Part shown: positions 1 to 8,470 of the stretch, one piece after another
Position numbering within the stretch: the stretch's first letter is position 1
Layout of the letters: every line of letters starts with the position of its first letter
Source of the DNA: Bacillota bacterium
Lineage (GTDB): Bacteria > Bacillota > Clostridia > Christensenellales > Aristaeellaceae
Direction: 5' to 3'
Length of the DNA stretch: 36,249 nt
NCBI GenBank assembly: GCA_023459675.1
Contig: JAEWTC010000010.1
Location: forward strand, 1-36,249
Notes under the pieces: model-generated
What the model was told of the DNA's origin: nothing
The model's database searches: none
Seen by the model: only the letters and a program-made list of their open reading frames with translations
Program-made: the position numbers and the translations under genes

Positions 1-390
1 CGCCAGCCCTCCGGGAGCCTTGTGACCGTACCCAACGCAAACCTCGCAAGCGCCGTGGTGTACAACGAAACCAAGCGCACCCAGCGCCGCGTGCAGCTGA
101 CCGTCGCCCTGGAGTACCGCACCCCGCTCGAAGCGCTGGAAGCGTTCATCACCGCCGTGCGCAAGCTTTTGTTTACCGATCCGGACGTTGTGGACGACAG
201 CATCAAGGTTTGGTTCGACGCCTTTGCCGCCTCGTCGCTCAACGTATGCGTCATCTACCGCACGCCCAAAACCGTATACTACGAAATGCTCACCGTCAAA
301 GAGCGCGTCAACCTCTCCATCCTCCGCGCCGCCAAGGAAACCGGCGTTTCCATGGCCTTCCCCTCGGTAAGCGTGTACAGCGCCAACTGA
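1..390 (+). CDS. MscS-family mechanosensitive channel, C-terminal part
   Basis: This is the 3' end of a gene that begins before the window; the reading frame is open from base 1 and stops at 388-390. The first visible residues contain the sequence G-S-L-V-T-V-P-N-A-N followed by a conserved Y-N-E-T-K-R stretch, which is the beta-domain signature of small-conductance mechanosensitive channels (a hydrophobic run, P-N, then N-x-S/T-K/R). The rest (about 100 residues) matches the alpha/beta C-terminal vestibule domain in layout. The family forms heptameric pores in the cytoplasmic membrane that open on hypo-osmotic shock. The transmembrane helices lie outside the window, so the exact subfamily cannot be told. 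The GTG at base 22 is an internal valine codon, not a start. Confidence 0.8.
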   Translation, partial: RQPSGSLVTVPNANLASAVVYNETKRTQRRVQLTVALEYRTPLEALEAFITAVRKLLFTDPDVVDDSIKVWFDAFAASSLNVCVIYRTPKTVYYEMLTVKERVNLSILRAAKETGVSMAFPSVSVYSAN

Positions 391-394
391 ACGC

Positions 395-417
395 GCCGCG
401 TCCATGGGACACGCGGC
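395..417 (+). terminator. Weak hairpin after the MscS gene
   Basis: GCCGCGT pairs with ACGCGGC around a short loop starting five bases after the stop codon. There is no clear T run after it (AATCTTCG), so it is only a possible intrinsic terminator. Confidence 0.4.
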
Positions 418-624
418 AATCTTCGCCCATCGAGCGGAAACGCAATAACATTCGCAAACCTAATAATCACTCCTATATTACATTAATACTTATGCCTATC
501 GCACGGCATGCGCCCATTCGTTTACATGTGACACTGGCACAATCCAGATAGTAGAAAAAATAAACATGTTCCTTTACCAAAACGATGGAATCCCTTACCC
601 AGAGGGCATATTCGTTTATTATGC

Positions 625-653
625 TTTACCTCCGTCATTTTACATGATATAGT
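625..653 (+). promoter_or_regulatory. Sigma-A promoter of the orphan membrane protein gene
   Basis: TTTACC at 625-630 and TATAGT at 648-653 are separated by exactly 17 bases. The predicted transcript would start near 660, which places the GTG at 652 upstream of the RNA start and makes the ATG at 727 the likely start codon. Confidence 0.65.
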
Positions 654-726
654 GCTAATGGAATTTTTATGTACAAATTGCCTCAAGATCTGCGATGCCA
701 GCTTGCGAAAGGAAAGCGATGAGTAT

Positions 727-2460
727 ATGGATAATGAGAAAATTACACAACCGGCACATGTAGCCTATCTGTTCATGTCGGGATGCCATCTTGATAAACG
801 TAATCAAGCATACCTCTATCAGATCATTTCTAGAGATAAAGATATTAGGAAGCTTATACGGTCTGCCAATATCATCGCATTTCCGCCCATCCTGTTATTT
901 TTCGTCTCATTCATCTTTGCGATTCTGGTAGGTATCTATACCAGTATACAAACCGCCGAAAGCCTACTTTCTCCACAAACCAGCACAACAATATTATGGT
1001 CTTTCATCATTCCTTGCATAGTTATCACTATGTGCGATATCGGGCGGCGGTGTATGCGCGCAAAAAAGGAAATAATAAGTTTGCGGGCATTGCTACAAAT
1101 ATTAATCGAAAAGCGATTGCCAAGACATCCCCTCGATATCTGGCATCTGTTCCCCATCAGTCCGATTGACGGTCAAATTGCGTTATTCGCTGAACGATTG
1201 CTCCATAAAAGGCAGGAGAAAAATTCCGCAGTATGCAGCTTAAAATACACAGGCGAACCGCATGCTTCACATTTCCTGTTGGACAGCATTGATATCCGTT
1301 GGGTTTTCAAAAAGCCAACGCACTTTATTAAAAGACATTTAATCCACAGACACTATCGCAAGTTCCTCGTGAAATATGCCTCGGAGCAAATCATCGCAAC
1401 TGCAGTTCATAAAATGAACCCTTCCTCGGCGAGCGGCGGTAACAGGCGCCAAACGAGCAATTGTGTGTTTGGTCTACTCTTTGCATCTCTCTACCTAAAG
1501 GAGTTTAAAGAGAAATACGGCACTCAAAACGAGAAAATCTATATAGACTTGCGAAATATTCCGGAAAGAGACCGGAGAAAAATGAAGTCCTCCATTCAAT
1601 TCTTCACAGGAGTATATGATTTCATCTTTTCTGACCAGGATACAACTCCAGATAACTATTCGGTTATTATGCGTATCGAACGCTATCAGATACGGGAGCT
1701 GGAACGCAGCATGCCATTTACCCGTTTCACATTCCCCGGAATGATGAAAAGGCTACTCATAACGCCATGGAAAAACTTATGTTCAAGCATAAGCGCAAGT
1801 GGTCCTATACACATTCCAGTCAAACGCCTTTTTCTACAGCCCTCCAAAGATCGGCATAATAATCAGCTGCCGCTTGATAATCTTGCGCAAGAAGATTCTG
1901 GAATCGTAGTTCTTCTGGGAGGTGCCGAGCAGAATCTATCACAATGCCATCTCATAAACCGCCATCGATGGTCGGACTGTTCCGATCACTTGATGCATAT
2001 TGGCTTTGCAGAAAACCAGTTTGACTATCAAGACAGAGACCATTACGAGTTTTTAGTAGGCGCTGAGGGATTTATCAACGGGAATCATCTTGGCCGGGTC
2101 ATTGCGCCAGATGAAGACAAAAATCTAAAAAATAGAAATTCCGCCGAAAAAATACAAATTTCCATTGACGGTCGCCCAATCATCATCCTTTATGGATATC
2201 ATGCTATTTCAACAAAGATAGCAGCTGGAAAATTTTTCCTGCACAACATTAACAAGCCTCAATGCAAAACAGATAAAAGCAGTGAGGAATGTATGTTTGA
2301 AAATCAACCGCTGGAGCTATTGAAGACCTATCACTTTGAGCTCTCACAATCTCCAGAATTTGAGAAGTTAAGGACGTTTTGGGACGAGTATAATCCGATT
2401 GATAATCCTATCTCGGATCCGGAAAGCACTTTGTCCCAAATAATCACACGGCCTATTTAA
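727..2460 (+). CDS. Orphan two-helix membrane protein, AT-rich, unknown function
   Basis: I do not recognise this 577-residue protein. Two hydrophobic segments (about residues 49-72 and 88-104) are followed by a large cytoplasmic-type domain rich in Arg, His and Lys. Near the C-terminus a hydrophobic strand leads into G-G-A-E-Q-N (about 398-403), and a second strand leads into G-Y-H-A-I-S-T-K-I-A-A (about 490-500). This glycine-rich loop pairing recalls a nucleotide- or ligand-binding fold, but that is only inference. The start at 727 is chosen because AGGAAAG lies just upstream and the promoter at 625-653 excludes the earlier GTG at 652. The gene is strikingly AT-rich compared with its neighbours (for example only 17 of 60 bases are G or C in 2101-2160) and uses many AT-ending codons. 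This points to horizontal acquisition as a single-gene unit with its own promoter. A role in defence or surface biology is possible but unproven. Confidence 0.75.
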   Translation: MDNEKITQPAHVAYLFMSGCHLDKRNQAYLYQIISRDKDIRKLIRSANIIAFPPILLFFVSFIFAILVGIYTSIQTAESLLSPQTSTTILWSFIIPCIVITMCDIGRRCMRAKKEIISLRALLQILIEKRLPRHPLDIWHLFPISPIDGQIALFAERLLHKRQEKNSAVCSLKYTGEPHASHFLLDSIDIRWVFKKPTHFIKRHLIHRHYRKFLVKYASEQIIATAVHKMNPSSASGGNRRQTSNCVFGLLFASLYLKEFKEKYGTQNEKIYIDLRNIPERDRRKMKSSIQFFTGVYDFIFSDQDTTPDNYSVIMRIERYQIRELERSMPFTRFTFPGMMKRLLITPWKNLCSSISASGPIHIPVKRLFLQPSKDRHNNQLPLDNLAQEDSGIVVLLGGAEQNLSQCHLINRHRWSDCSDHLMHIGFAENQFDYQDRDHYEFLVGAEGFINGNHLGRVIAPDEDKNLKNRNSAEKIQISIDGRPIIILYGYHAISTKIAAGKFFLHNINKPQCKTDKSSEECMFENQPLELLKTYHFELSQSPEFEKLRTFWDEYNPIDNPISDPESTLSQIITRPI

Positions 2461-2538
2461 CACTTCCGCCGCTTCACTGATCGTCAAGTGCTAAGCCAAC
2501 CTTACTGGGGTTAATCAGCCAAGAAATAAGCAATTCCA

Positions 2539-2556
2539 CCCGCCGCACTGTGCGGG
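2539..2556. terminator. Short convergent hairpin
   Basis: ACCCGC and GCGGGT (about 2538-2556) form a short stem between the convergent orphan gene and the exported glycosidase gene. On the plus strand it is followed by TCTATTCC. The stem is short and the tail imperfect, so termination is uncertain. Confidence 0.35.
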
Positions 2557-2574
2557 TTCTATTCCGCGCAGCCC

Positions 2575-3843
2575 CTAATCGGGAACGGCGCTCGAAGTTC
2601 CAAACCCCAGCAGGCTGCTCACCTTGCGGGTGTTGGCGCCGTCGGGCTTGGCGGAGGCCACGCGGCTGAGCTGCGTACCCATGAACACCAGCGCCGTGGT
2701 GCCGCCGCCGTCCAGGTTAATGGCCTCGGTCACGCCCGCCTCGTGCATGCGCGCCGCCAGCCAGTCGATATACGTGCCCTTCGCGCCGTCATACCGGCCG
2801 TCCACGGTCAAAATCAGGTAATGCCCGGGCGCGATCATCCCCAGCGCGCAGCGCGGCTCGCGGTAGTGCATATAGGTGCCGTTCAGGAGCTTCGGGTTGA
2901 TCTCGCCGCCCCGCACCAGCCACGGCCCGAAGGTAAGCACGTCGTGCACGCCCATCGCCAGGTATTCCTGCGCCGTATATTCGTTGTAATCAAACGCCCG
3001 CATCGTGCCGTCCGCAAACACGGCCAGGGTATCCCCCCGCGGGTAGGAGCCGGAGGATTTACGGATGTAATTCCTGCGGATCTCCCCGCCGCGAATCGCC
3101 ACGCCGTATTCCCGCATGGTGAAAAAATCGTCGGTAAAGGCAAGCACGGCCTTGTTTGCCCGCGCAATGGCAACGGGCGTCTGGGTACCGGCGCCCTTTT
3201 CGCCGCCCAGGCTTTCCAGCACCGTTTCGCCGCGCGTCCGCACCTCGGTCTCCAGCCAGACGCTCTTCTCCTCCGGGTCGGTATACCGGCGGATGTTTAC
3301 GTACAGGGTATTGGAAATGTAATACCAAAGGCCGTCCGCCGGATCCTGAAAAACATACTCCCCGGCCGCGTCCGCTAGAAAGCCCTGCTCGTCCAGCGCG
3401 GGCAGCGCCGGCGTGCCCTGCGGGGCCAGGATGGGCTGGGGCGTAGGCGAGGGCGTGGGCAGGGGCGCCAGGGCAAAATCATCCCGCGTGTAGATGATTT
3501 CCTGAAGCTCTATGGTGATCGTGGTAACCGGCTCCATTCCGTTGTCTTCCAGCAGCCGGTTCACCCGTTCCAGCGTCGTTTGGGAAATGGAATCGGACAG
3601 GGAAGCGGTTTTGTCAAAATACCCCAGGGCCTGCACGCGCTGCTTGAAAGCATATACGTCTTCCCCGCTGTCGCCCAAAACGTAATCCCGCACGATAAGC
3701 GGCGAAGCCACCGGCGCGGGCGTGGGGCGCAGCGGAGGCGCAACGGTGACCGCGGCCACCGGAATGGCCTGCGCCGCCGCGCAAGCATTTCCCAGCGCAA
3801 ATACAAAAAGCCCGGTCACAAGCGCTTTACCCAGTCTGTTCAT
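2575..3843 (-). CDS. Exported phosphodiester glycosidase-family (NAGPA domain) protein
   Basis: The 422-residue protein begins with a Sec signal peptide (residues 1 to about 26, ending A-A-A-Q-A). Residues about 50-105 look like a small peptidoglycan-binding-type helical domain (G-D-S-G-E-D-V then L-Q/K-x-L-G-Y-F). A Pro/Thr linker follows at about 128-147. The C-terminal region to residue 422 carries N-L-D-G-G-G-T-T at 376-383, the hallmark of the NAGPA/phosphodiester glycosidase family (PF09992), whose members cleave or process sugar phosphodiesters on the cell surface. The start at 3843 is supported by GGAGGG eight or so bases upstream; the longer open frame to 4188 has no comparable support. 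It lies downstream of another exported-protein gene on the same strand with a similar signal peptide. The substrate is unknown; wall or exopolysaccharide is the likely target. Confidence 0.8.
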   Translation of the reverse strand: MNRLGKALVTGLFVFALGNACAAAQAIPVAAVTVAPPLRPTPAPVASPLIVRDYVLGDSGEDVYAFKQRVQALGYFDKTASLSDSISQTTLERVNRLLEDNGMEPVTTITIELQEIIYTRDDFALAPLPTPSPTPQPILAPQGTPALPALDEQGFLADAAGEYVFQDPADGLWYYISNTLYVNIRRYTDPEEKSVWLETEVRTRGETVLESLGGEKGAGTQTPVAIARANKAVLAFTDDFFTMREYGVAIRGGEIRRNYIRKSSGSYPRGDTLAVFADGTMRAFDYNEYTAQEYLAMGVHDVLTFGPWLVRGGEINPKLLNGTYMHYREPRCALGMIAPGHYLILTVDGRYDGAKGTYIDWLAARMHEAGVTEAINLDGGGTTALVFMGTQLSRVASAKPDGANTRKVSSLLGFGTSSAVPD

Positions 3844-3941
3844 CCCGTTCCCTCCACGTGAAAACTTGCGGTTAATCCTCATAACGTTCCATGCGCGCGG
3901 AAAAACTCCTGCGCGGCGCGCGCGGCTGCAGGGCGGCACGC

Positions 3942-4598
3942 TCAGCCGGTTTGAAAGCTGCCGTCCATCGGCTCGTCCTCCACGTACTCCTGCCGCTCGA
4001 TAATCACGTACAACAGCTCCGCCTCCGCGTCGGCCTGGCAGATCATCATCGTGTTCCCGGCGCCCAGATACCACACCCCCGTCTCCTCGGCGTTCAGCGT
4101 CAGGGTTGACGCCTTGAGCAGCAGCTGCGCCCAATCTGCGGCGGAGATATCTCCCGCGGCGGCGGCCATATAGGCGGCGTACTGCCACAGCGCGCTTTGG
4201 CCGGCGCTGTTTTCCATGGGCAGGAACACCAGCACATACTCGATTTTTCCCTCGTAGGACAAGGTTTTGGCGTACACGTTGCCGGGGAAATGATACTCGA
4301 ACGCCCCTTCAATGTTGGGTTCCTCGCCCATCACGTAGGAGGAGCCCAGCGCATCGAAGATCGCCTGCAGCCGCTTGTCAAACGCCTCGTTCCCGTACGC
4401 GAACGTATACCGGATTTCCTCCGGCTCCGTAAGCGCGTCCGAATCGGGAAGCGCGTCCGGCGCCAAAAGCGCGTCCGGCGCCGCCGTCGTTTCCGCTGCC
4501 GGTTCCTTTGGCAGCTCCCCGCAGAAAGCCAGCGCAGGCGCGGCGCACAACCACAGCGCAAACAAGCCGGCGACCAGCGCCTTACACGTTTCCTTCAT
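3942..4598 (-). CDS. Exported protein of unknown function
   Basis: A 218-residue protein with a clear Sec signal peptide (M-K-E-T-C-K-A-L-V-A-G-L-F-A-L-W, cleavage after A-L-A near residue 24), followed by an acidic, low-complexity linker with repeated P-D-A-L units (residues about 36-56). The rest is a mixed alpha/beta domain with no motif I recognise. The ATG at 4596-4598 follows GGGGAGGGG at a good distance. Its signal peptide resembles that of the downstream glycosidase-family gene (both contain K-A-L-V-x-G-L-F), suggesting related origin or domain sharing at the N-terminus. The 98-base gap to the next gene and shared strand suggest cotranscription. No promoter of good quality was seen upstream on the minus strand. 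Confidence 0.7.
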   Translation of the reverse strand: MKETCKALVAGLFALWLCAAPALAFCGELPKEPAAETTAAPDALLAPDALPDSDALTEPEEIRYTFAYGNEAFDKRLQAIFDALGSSYVMGEEPNIEGAFEYHFPGNVYAKTLSYEGKIEYVLVFLPMENSAGQSALWQYAAYMAAAAGDISAADWAQLLLKASTLTLNAEETGVWYLGAGNTMMICQADAEAELLYVIIERQEYVEDEPMDGSFQTG

Positions 4599-4742
4599 TG
4601 AAACCCCTCCCCGTTTTCGTTGTGCGCGGGCTATGCCGCGGCGTGTTCGTCGTATATCCGTATGCAATTCGGTACGGCCCCGCGCCGATCCTTTTTTTCT
4701 TCCTATAAGCCGGTTTTCCCCGCTTTTGTGATACAATTCGCA

Positions 4743-4771
4743 TTGACAGCCAATCGGGAGTCCCATATAAT
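4743..4771 (+). promoter_or_regulatory. Perfect-consensus sigma-A promoter
   Basis: TTGACA (4743-4748) and TATAAT (4766-4771) are both exact consensus hexamers with a 17-base spacer. It lies 33 bases before the start codon of the exported protein gene at 4805 and should be a strong constitutive promoter. Confidence 0.92.
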
Positions 4772-4804
4772 GGAAGAACTTTGAGGTAAGGAGAATACCG
4801 TTTC

Positions 4805-5422
4805 ATGAAAAAAACTATTTGCGCGCTTCTGGCAGCCGTTGTGCTTGTGCTTCCCTTCGCAGCCGTTGCGGACGGGGATGCCGGGGTTGCCAACCGCATC
4901 CTCTACGTGGTGGACGATCAGGTTGAGTTTCTGGATTATACCCTCACCGGGCAGCACATCTCCGCCCACGGCAACGCCGCAGCCGGAGGCGAGTATCAAT
5001 ATACCTTCGAAGCCGTGAACAACTACGGCGACGTGCTCAGCACCCTCGACGTCTATATCCCCCGCGCGCTTGTGGATAACGCGGATGGCCATTTCGATTA
5101 CAACGGAATCGGCCAGGAAAACCGCTTTGATTACTATTCCGATTTGAGCATGGTGCTGATGAAGAACACGTTTGGCGACGTGAAGGACGTGACCGCGATC
5201 ATCTTGAAGGACGGCGCCTATGTGCAGCCGGACACGACCACCGTGTACCTAAAGCCCACCAACCTCTACACGCTCAAGATCACGCCCTCGAGCACCAATC
5301 CCGATATGCTGGTCGTGGGGCTGTATATAGACACCCCCGAAGAGTTGGTGCATAACGACGGCACCGTCAGCGTGGTATCCGTGCTGCTGGTCGGCGGTCT
5401 GGAAATTCCCAAGGTCAAATAA
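4805..5422 (+). CDS. Exported protein of unknown function, strongly promoted
   Basis: A 205-residue protein with a Sec signal peptide (M-K-K-T-I-C-A-L-L-A-A-V-V-L-V-L-P, cleavage near A-V-A at residue 22). The mature part is rich in Asp, Tyr, Val and Thr and is probably all-beta, with alternating strands such as Y-Q-Y-T-F-E and L-D-V-Y-I-P; an Ig-like or carbohydrate-binding fold would fit but no family motif is visible. There is no LPxTG anchor or lipobox, so it is probably released or held by another partner. AAGGAG lies 11 bases before the ATG. A perfect-consensus promoter stands directly upstream, so it may be abundantly expressed. The next gene follows after 45 bases and is also exported. 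Confidence 0.75.
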   Translation: MKKTICALLAAVVLVLPFAAVADGDAGVANRILYVVDDQVEFLDYTLTGQHISAHGNAAAGGEYQYTFEAVNNYGDVLSTLDVYIPRALVDNADGHFDYNGIGQENRFDYYSDLSMVLMKNTFGDVKDVTAIILKDGAYVQPDTTTVYLKPTNLYTLKITPSSTNPDMLVVGLYIDTPEELVHNDGTVSVVSVLLVGGLEIPKVK

Positions 5423-5467
5423 CGGTCTCCCCACGCACAATAATTGAATGAAAAGGTGGGTATCCCC

Positions 5468-6853
5468 ATGACGAACGCGCGTCCCATTCTGTCCATATTT
5501 CTCGTTTGCCTGCTGCTGATCGGCGGCCTTCTGGGCTTCGCCGAGGCTGAAACCGCCGCAGCGCCCAGCCTGGAGGAGTACCAGCTTGCCCAGCCGGAAA
5601 ACCTGGTATATACAACCTATGCCGATCACGTTCGCATCATCGCCGTTAAGCAGATCGCGCCCATGGTGCGGCTGCCCGAAACGATCGACGGCCTGCCGGT
5701 GACCGAAGTCACCCTGCGGCTGAAAATTGATCCGCCCAGCGAGATCCGCGCGCTGTACCTCCCGGCAAGCGTCACCGGCCTTGTGCAGCTGGTCGGCGGC
5801 AACCTGGAACGTGTGGACACAGACCCGCAGAACCCCGCCTATGTTTCCCTGGACGGCCGCCTGTACTCCAAGGACCTTTCCACGCTCGTGTTTGCCTACG
5901 TCGCGCCCGGTACGGTGTTCGTCATTCCCGAAGGCACCCTGCACGTGCAGGATTACGCGATCGAGCTTTCCGACGGCGCCGTTCTTTCCGGCGCACCGGC
6001 CGCGGATGATTCCGTTGTCAAGGAAAGGCCCGGTAATAACGCACAGGATCATGTATCTAAGCCTTCCGGCGGCGCGGGCCTTTCCGGCGTATCGGCCGTG
6101 GATGTTCCCGCAAGCCTGGAAACGTTCGGCTGCAACCCGTCCCTCTACTGCGATTATATCGTGGCGGAGAGTAACGCCCAGTTCGCGGCGTTAAACGGCA
6201 TGCTGACCAGCAAGGACGGCAAAACGCTTTACACCGTCAACCCCTCCTGCTTTGAGGCGGTTGCCGATGAGAACGGCGTGCTGACGCTTGCAAAAACCAT
6301 GACGATCCCCGACGGGATTACGGTAATCACCGCCGCGGTGTTTGACACGTCCGCGGAAACGCTCGTGGTTCCGGCAAGCGTTGCCGTGATGGATATCCCC
6401 GCCGCGCGGGAGGGCGGCTTCGTGCTGAGCGCCTACGAAGTGGCGGAGGACAACCAGGCCTATTGCGCGGTGGACGGGGTTTTGTACTCCAAGGATCAAA
6501 CCACTTTGGTATCCGTCCCCAAATTCAAGCGGTTCGACGCGCAAACCGCGTTCCCCGAAGGCCTTACCACCGTTGCCGCGCGTGCGGTGCGCCTCATCAT
6601 CGACCCCCGGAACAAGGTCGACATGGTTTTCCCCGAAACCCTGCGGACCATTGAGGCGGAAGCCTTCCACGGCTTTGGCTTTTCCAGCGACCGGTTTACG
6701 CTGCGGCTGCCCGCAGGCGTAACCGCCGTCGGGGAGAACGCGTTCACCGGCGCGCTCACCGTGGTGTGCCCGGAAGGAAGCGCAGTTGCCGAAGCGGTGC
6801 GCGGCGCCCAAACCGCGGACGAGAACAGCTATCTGGCGCTCCAGCTGCAATAA
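5468..6853 (+). CDS. Exported BspA-like leucine-rich repeat protein
   Basis: A 461-residue protein with a Sec signal peptide (hydrophobic core S-I-F-L-V-C-L-L-L-I-G-G-L-L-G-F, cleavage near A-E-A). The mature protein shows BspA/LRR_5-type units, such as I-P-D-G-I-T-V-I-T-A-A-V-F and F-P-E-T-L-R-T-I-E-A-E-A-F, with a terminal A-F-T-G unit. A module of the form G-x-L-Y-S-K-D-x-x-T-L recurs three times (about residues 131, 247 and 342 on reading), as is usual in clostridial surface LRR proteins. Such proteins bind host or matrix ligands or other bacteria; the ligand here is unknown. The ATG at 5468 is preferred over the ATG at 5444 because AAAGGTGGG precedes it while the earlier one has no ribosome binding site. 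A strong terminator follows. No wall anchor motif is visible. Confidence 0.82.
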   Translation: MTNARPILSIFLVCLLLIGGLLGFAEAETAAAPSLEEYQLAQPENLVYTTYADHVRIIAVKQIAPMVRLPETIDGLPVTEVTLRLKIDPPSEIRALYLPASVTGLVQLVGGNLERVDTDPQNPAYVSLDGRLYSKDLSTLVFAYVAPGTVFVIPEGTLHVQDYAIELSDGAVLSGAPAADDSVVKERPGNNAQDHVSKPSGGAGLSGVSAVDVPASLETFGCNPSLYCDYIVAESNAQFAALNGMLTSKDGKTLYTVNPSCFEAVADENGVLTLAKTMTIPDGITVITAAVFDTSAETLVVPASVAVMDIPAAREGGFVLSAYEVAEDNQAYCAVDGVLYSKDQTTLVSVPKFKRFDAQTAFPEGLTTVAARAVRLIIDPRNKVDMVFPETLRTIEAEAFHGFGFSSDRFTLRLPAGVTAVGENAFTGALTVVCPEGSAVAEAVRGAQTADENSYLALQLQ

Positions 6854-6918
6854 ACCCCCGGATACGCGCCGGCGGGTACCCCGCCGCGTATCCCTACAAC
6901 CCTCTCTCTCCCATGTCG

Positions 6919-6962
6919 CGCGGCTCCTGCGGGTGTGTGTACGCCCGCCGGAGCCGCGTTTT
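6919..6962 (+). terminator. Strong intrinsic terminator after the LRR gene
   Basis: CGCGGCTCC (6919-6927) pairs with GGAGCCGCG (6950-6958); an inner GCGGG/CCCGC stem lengthens the hairpin, and TTTT follows at 6959-6962. Confidence 0.85.
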
Positions 6963-7082
6963 GCCATTCATCCTTGTAACAAATCGGCCGCCCTCCGGCG
7001 GCAGTATCCCACGCTGCGCCGGGGGCGCGCGCAAACGCCCGCATGGCCGCTTCGCCCCTGCGGGCCGCCCGCGGCGGGCAAG

Positions 7083-7111
7083 TTGCGCATCATAGGCCGA
7101 CCGTGTATAAT
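7083..7111 (+). promoter_or_regulatory. Sigma-A promoter of murA
   Basis: TTGCGC (7083-7088), a 17-base spacer and a perfect TATAAT (7106-7111). It gives a leader of roughly 43 bases before the murA start codon. Confidence 0.8.
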
Positions 7112-7160
7112 AAGCTTTGGACTTTTCACACAAAACAACGGGGACGGTGCGCAGAAGTTG

Positions 7161-8426
7161 ATGTTGGGCAATGACAAAATGCTCCTGAAGGGCGGCAACC
7201 CGCTGACGGGCGAGATCGGAGTCAGCGGCGGTAAAAACACATCCGTCGCCGTGATTCCCGCCGCCATTTTAAGCGACGAACCCAGCACCATTGAAAACCT
7301 TCCCGATATTGACGACGTACACGCTTTGATTGAAATTCTGGAGCTGCTGGGCGCGGAATGCGATTACGTTCCCGACCAGTACCTCACCATCAACCCCCGC
7401 CCCATCAAAACCTTCCACGTGCCCTACCGGCTCACCAGCAGGCTGCGCGCCAGCTATTACCTGCTGGGCGCGCTTCTGGGGCGCAGCGGCAAGGCGACCG
7501 TCGCCTACCCGGGCGGCTGCGAGATCGGCTCCCGGCCGATTGACCAGCACATCAAGGGCCTGTCCGCGCTGGGGGCCTTTATGGCCGAACGCGGCGGCTT
7601 TGTGGAGGCGAAGGCGGACCGGCTGATCGGCGCGGATATATTTTTCGACGTCGTCACGGTGGGCGGCACGATCAACATCATGCTCGCCGCCGCCAAGGCC
7701 GAGGGCACGACCATCATCTACAACGCCGCCAAGGAACCCCACATCGTAGACCTTGCCAACTTTTTGAACTCCATGGGCGCGCGCATCAAGGGCGCCGGCA
7801 CCGACGTCATCCGTATCTCCGGGCAGAAAACGCTCCACGGAACCAACTATACCGTGATCCCGGACCAGATTGAAACCGGCACGCTGATGATCGCCGCCGC
7901 CGCCACCCATGGCGACGTCACCATTCACGGCTGTATCCCCACGCACATGGAAGCGCTCACCGCAAAGCTATTGGAAATGGGCATCCAGGTGACCGAGGGC
8001 GGCGATATGATCCGCGTGCGCGCGGAGGACCAGCACAGGGCCATCAACATCAAAACGCAGGTGTACCCCGGCTTCCCCACGGATTTGCAGCAGCCCATGA
8101 CCTCGCTTCTGTGCATGGCCACGGGCACTTCCACCATCCAGGAAACGATTTTCGAGCAGCGCTTCAAGCATTTGGACGAGCTGCGGCGCATGGGCGCGCG
8201 CATCCGCCTGATGGAGCGCACGGTGCTTGTGGAGGGCGTGAACACGCTCTACGGCGCGCCGGTCACCATTACGGACCTGCGGGCGGGCGCGGCGCTGGTG
8301 ATCGCGGGGCTGATGGCCAAGGGCACCACGGAAATCTATGAAACCGGCTTCATCGACCGGGGGTATGAACGCATCGAGGACAAGCTCCGCTCGCTGGGGG
8401 CGGACATCTGGCGGGAAACCACGTAA
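7161..8426 (+). CDS. murA: UDP-N-acetylglucosamine 1-carboxyvinyltransferase
   Basis: MurA transfers enolpyruvate from phosphoenolpyruvate to UDP-GlcNAc, the first committed step of peptidoglycan synthesis, in the cytoplasm. At 421 residues it has the normal family length. The N-terminal part carries the substrate-binding S-G-G-K-N-T (residues 22-27; family form SGAKN). The active-site loop P-G-G-C-E-I-G-S-R-P-I-D has the catalytic cysteine at residue 120, so the enzyme should be fosfomycin-sensitive in principle. The C-terminal half has T-D-L-R-A-G-A-A-L-V-I-A and the family's D-R-G-Y-E-R-I-E ending. The open frame extends far upstream, but the promoter at 7083-7111 rules out those starts; ATG 7161 is chosen, with ATG 7179 as an alternative because neither has a strong ribosome binding site. 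The J-domain gene follows after 44 bases. Confidence 0.95.
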   Translation: MLGNDKMLLKGGNPLTGEIGVSGGKNTSVAVIPAAILSDEPSTIENLPDIDDVHALIEILELLGAECDYVPDQYLTINPRPIKTFHVPYRLTSRLRASYYLLGALLGRSGKATVAYPGGCEIGSRPIDQHIKGLSALGAFMAERGGFVEAKADRLIGADIFFDVVTVGGTINIMLAAAKAEGTTIIYNAAKEPHIVDLANFLNSMGARIKGAGTDVIRISGQKTLHGTNYTVIPDQIETGTLMIAAAATHGDVTIHGCIPTHMEALTAKLLEMGIQVTEGGDMIRVRAEDQHRAINIKTQVYPGFPTDLQQPMTSLLCMATGTSTIQETIFEQRFKHLDELRRMGARIRLMERTVLVEGVNTLYGAPVTITDLRAGAALVIAGLMAKGTTEIYETGFIDRGYERIEDKLRSLGADIWRETT

Positions 8427-8470
8427 GGCGGCGCAATTTAGGACACGCACGCGGATAAAGGGGTGAGCCT

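Noticed and set aside
6786..7160. 125-residue N-terminal extension of MurA
   Set aside because: The frame runs through a terminator and the murA promoter; the family begins at about the ATG at 7161.
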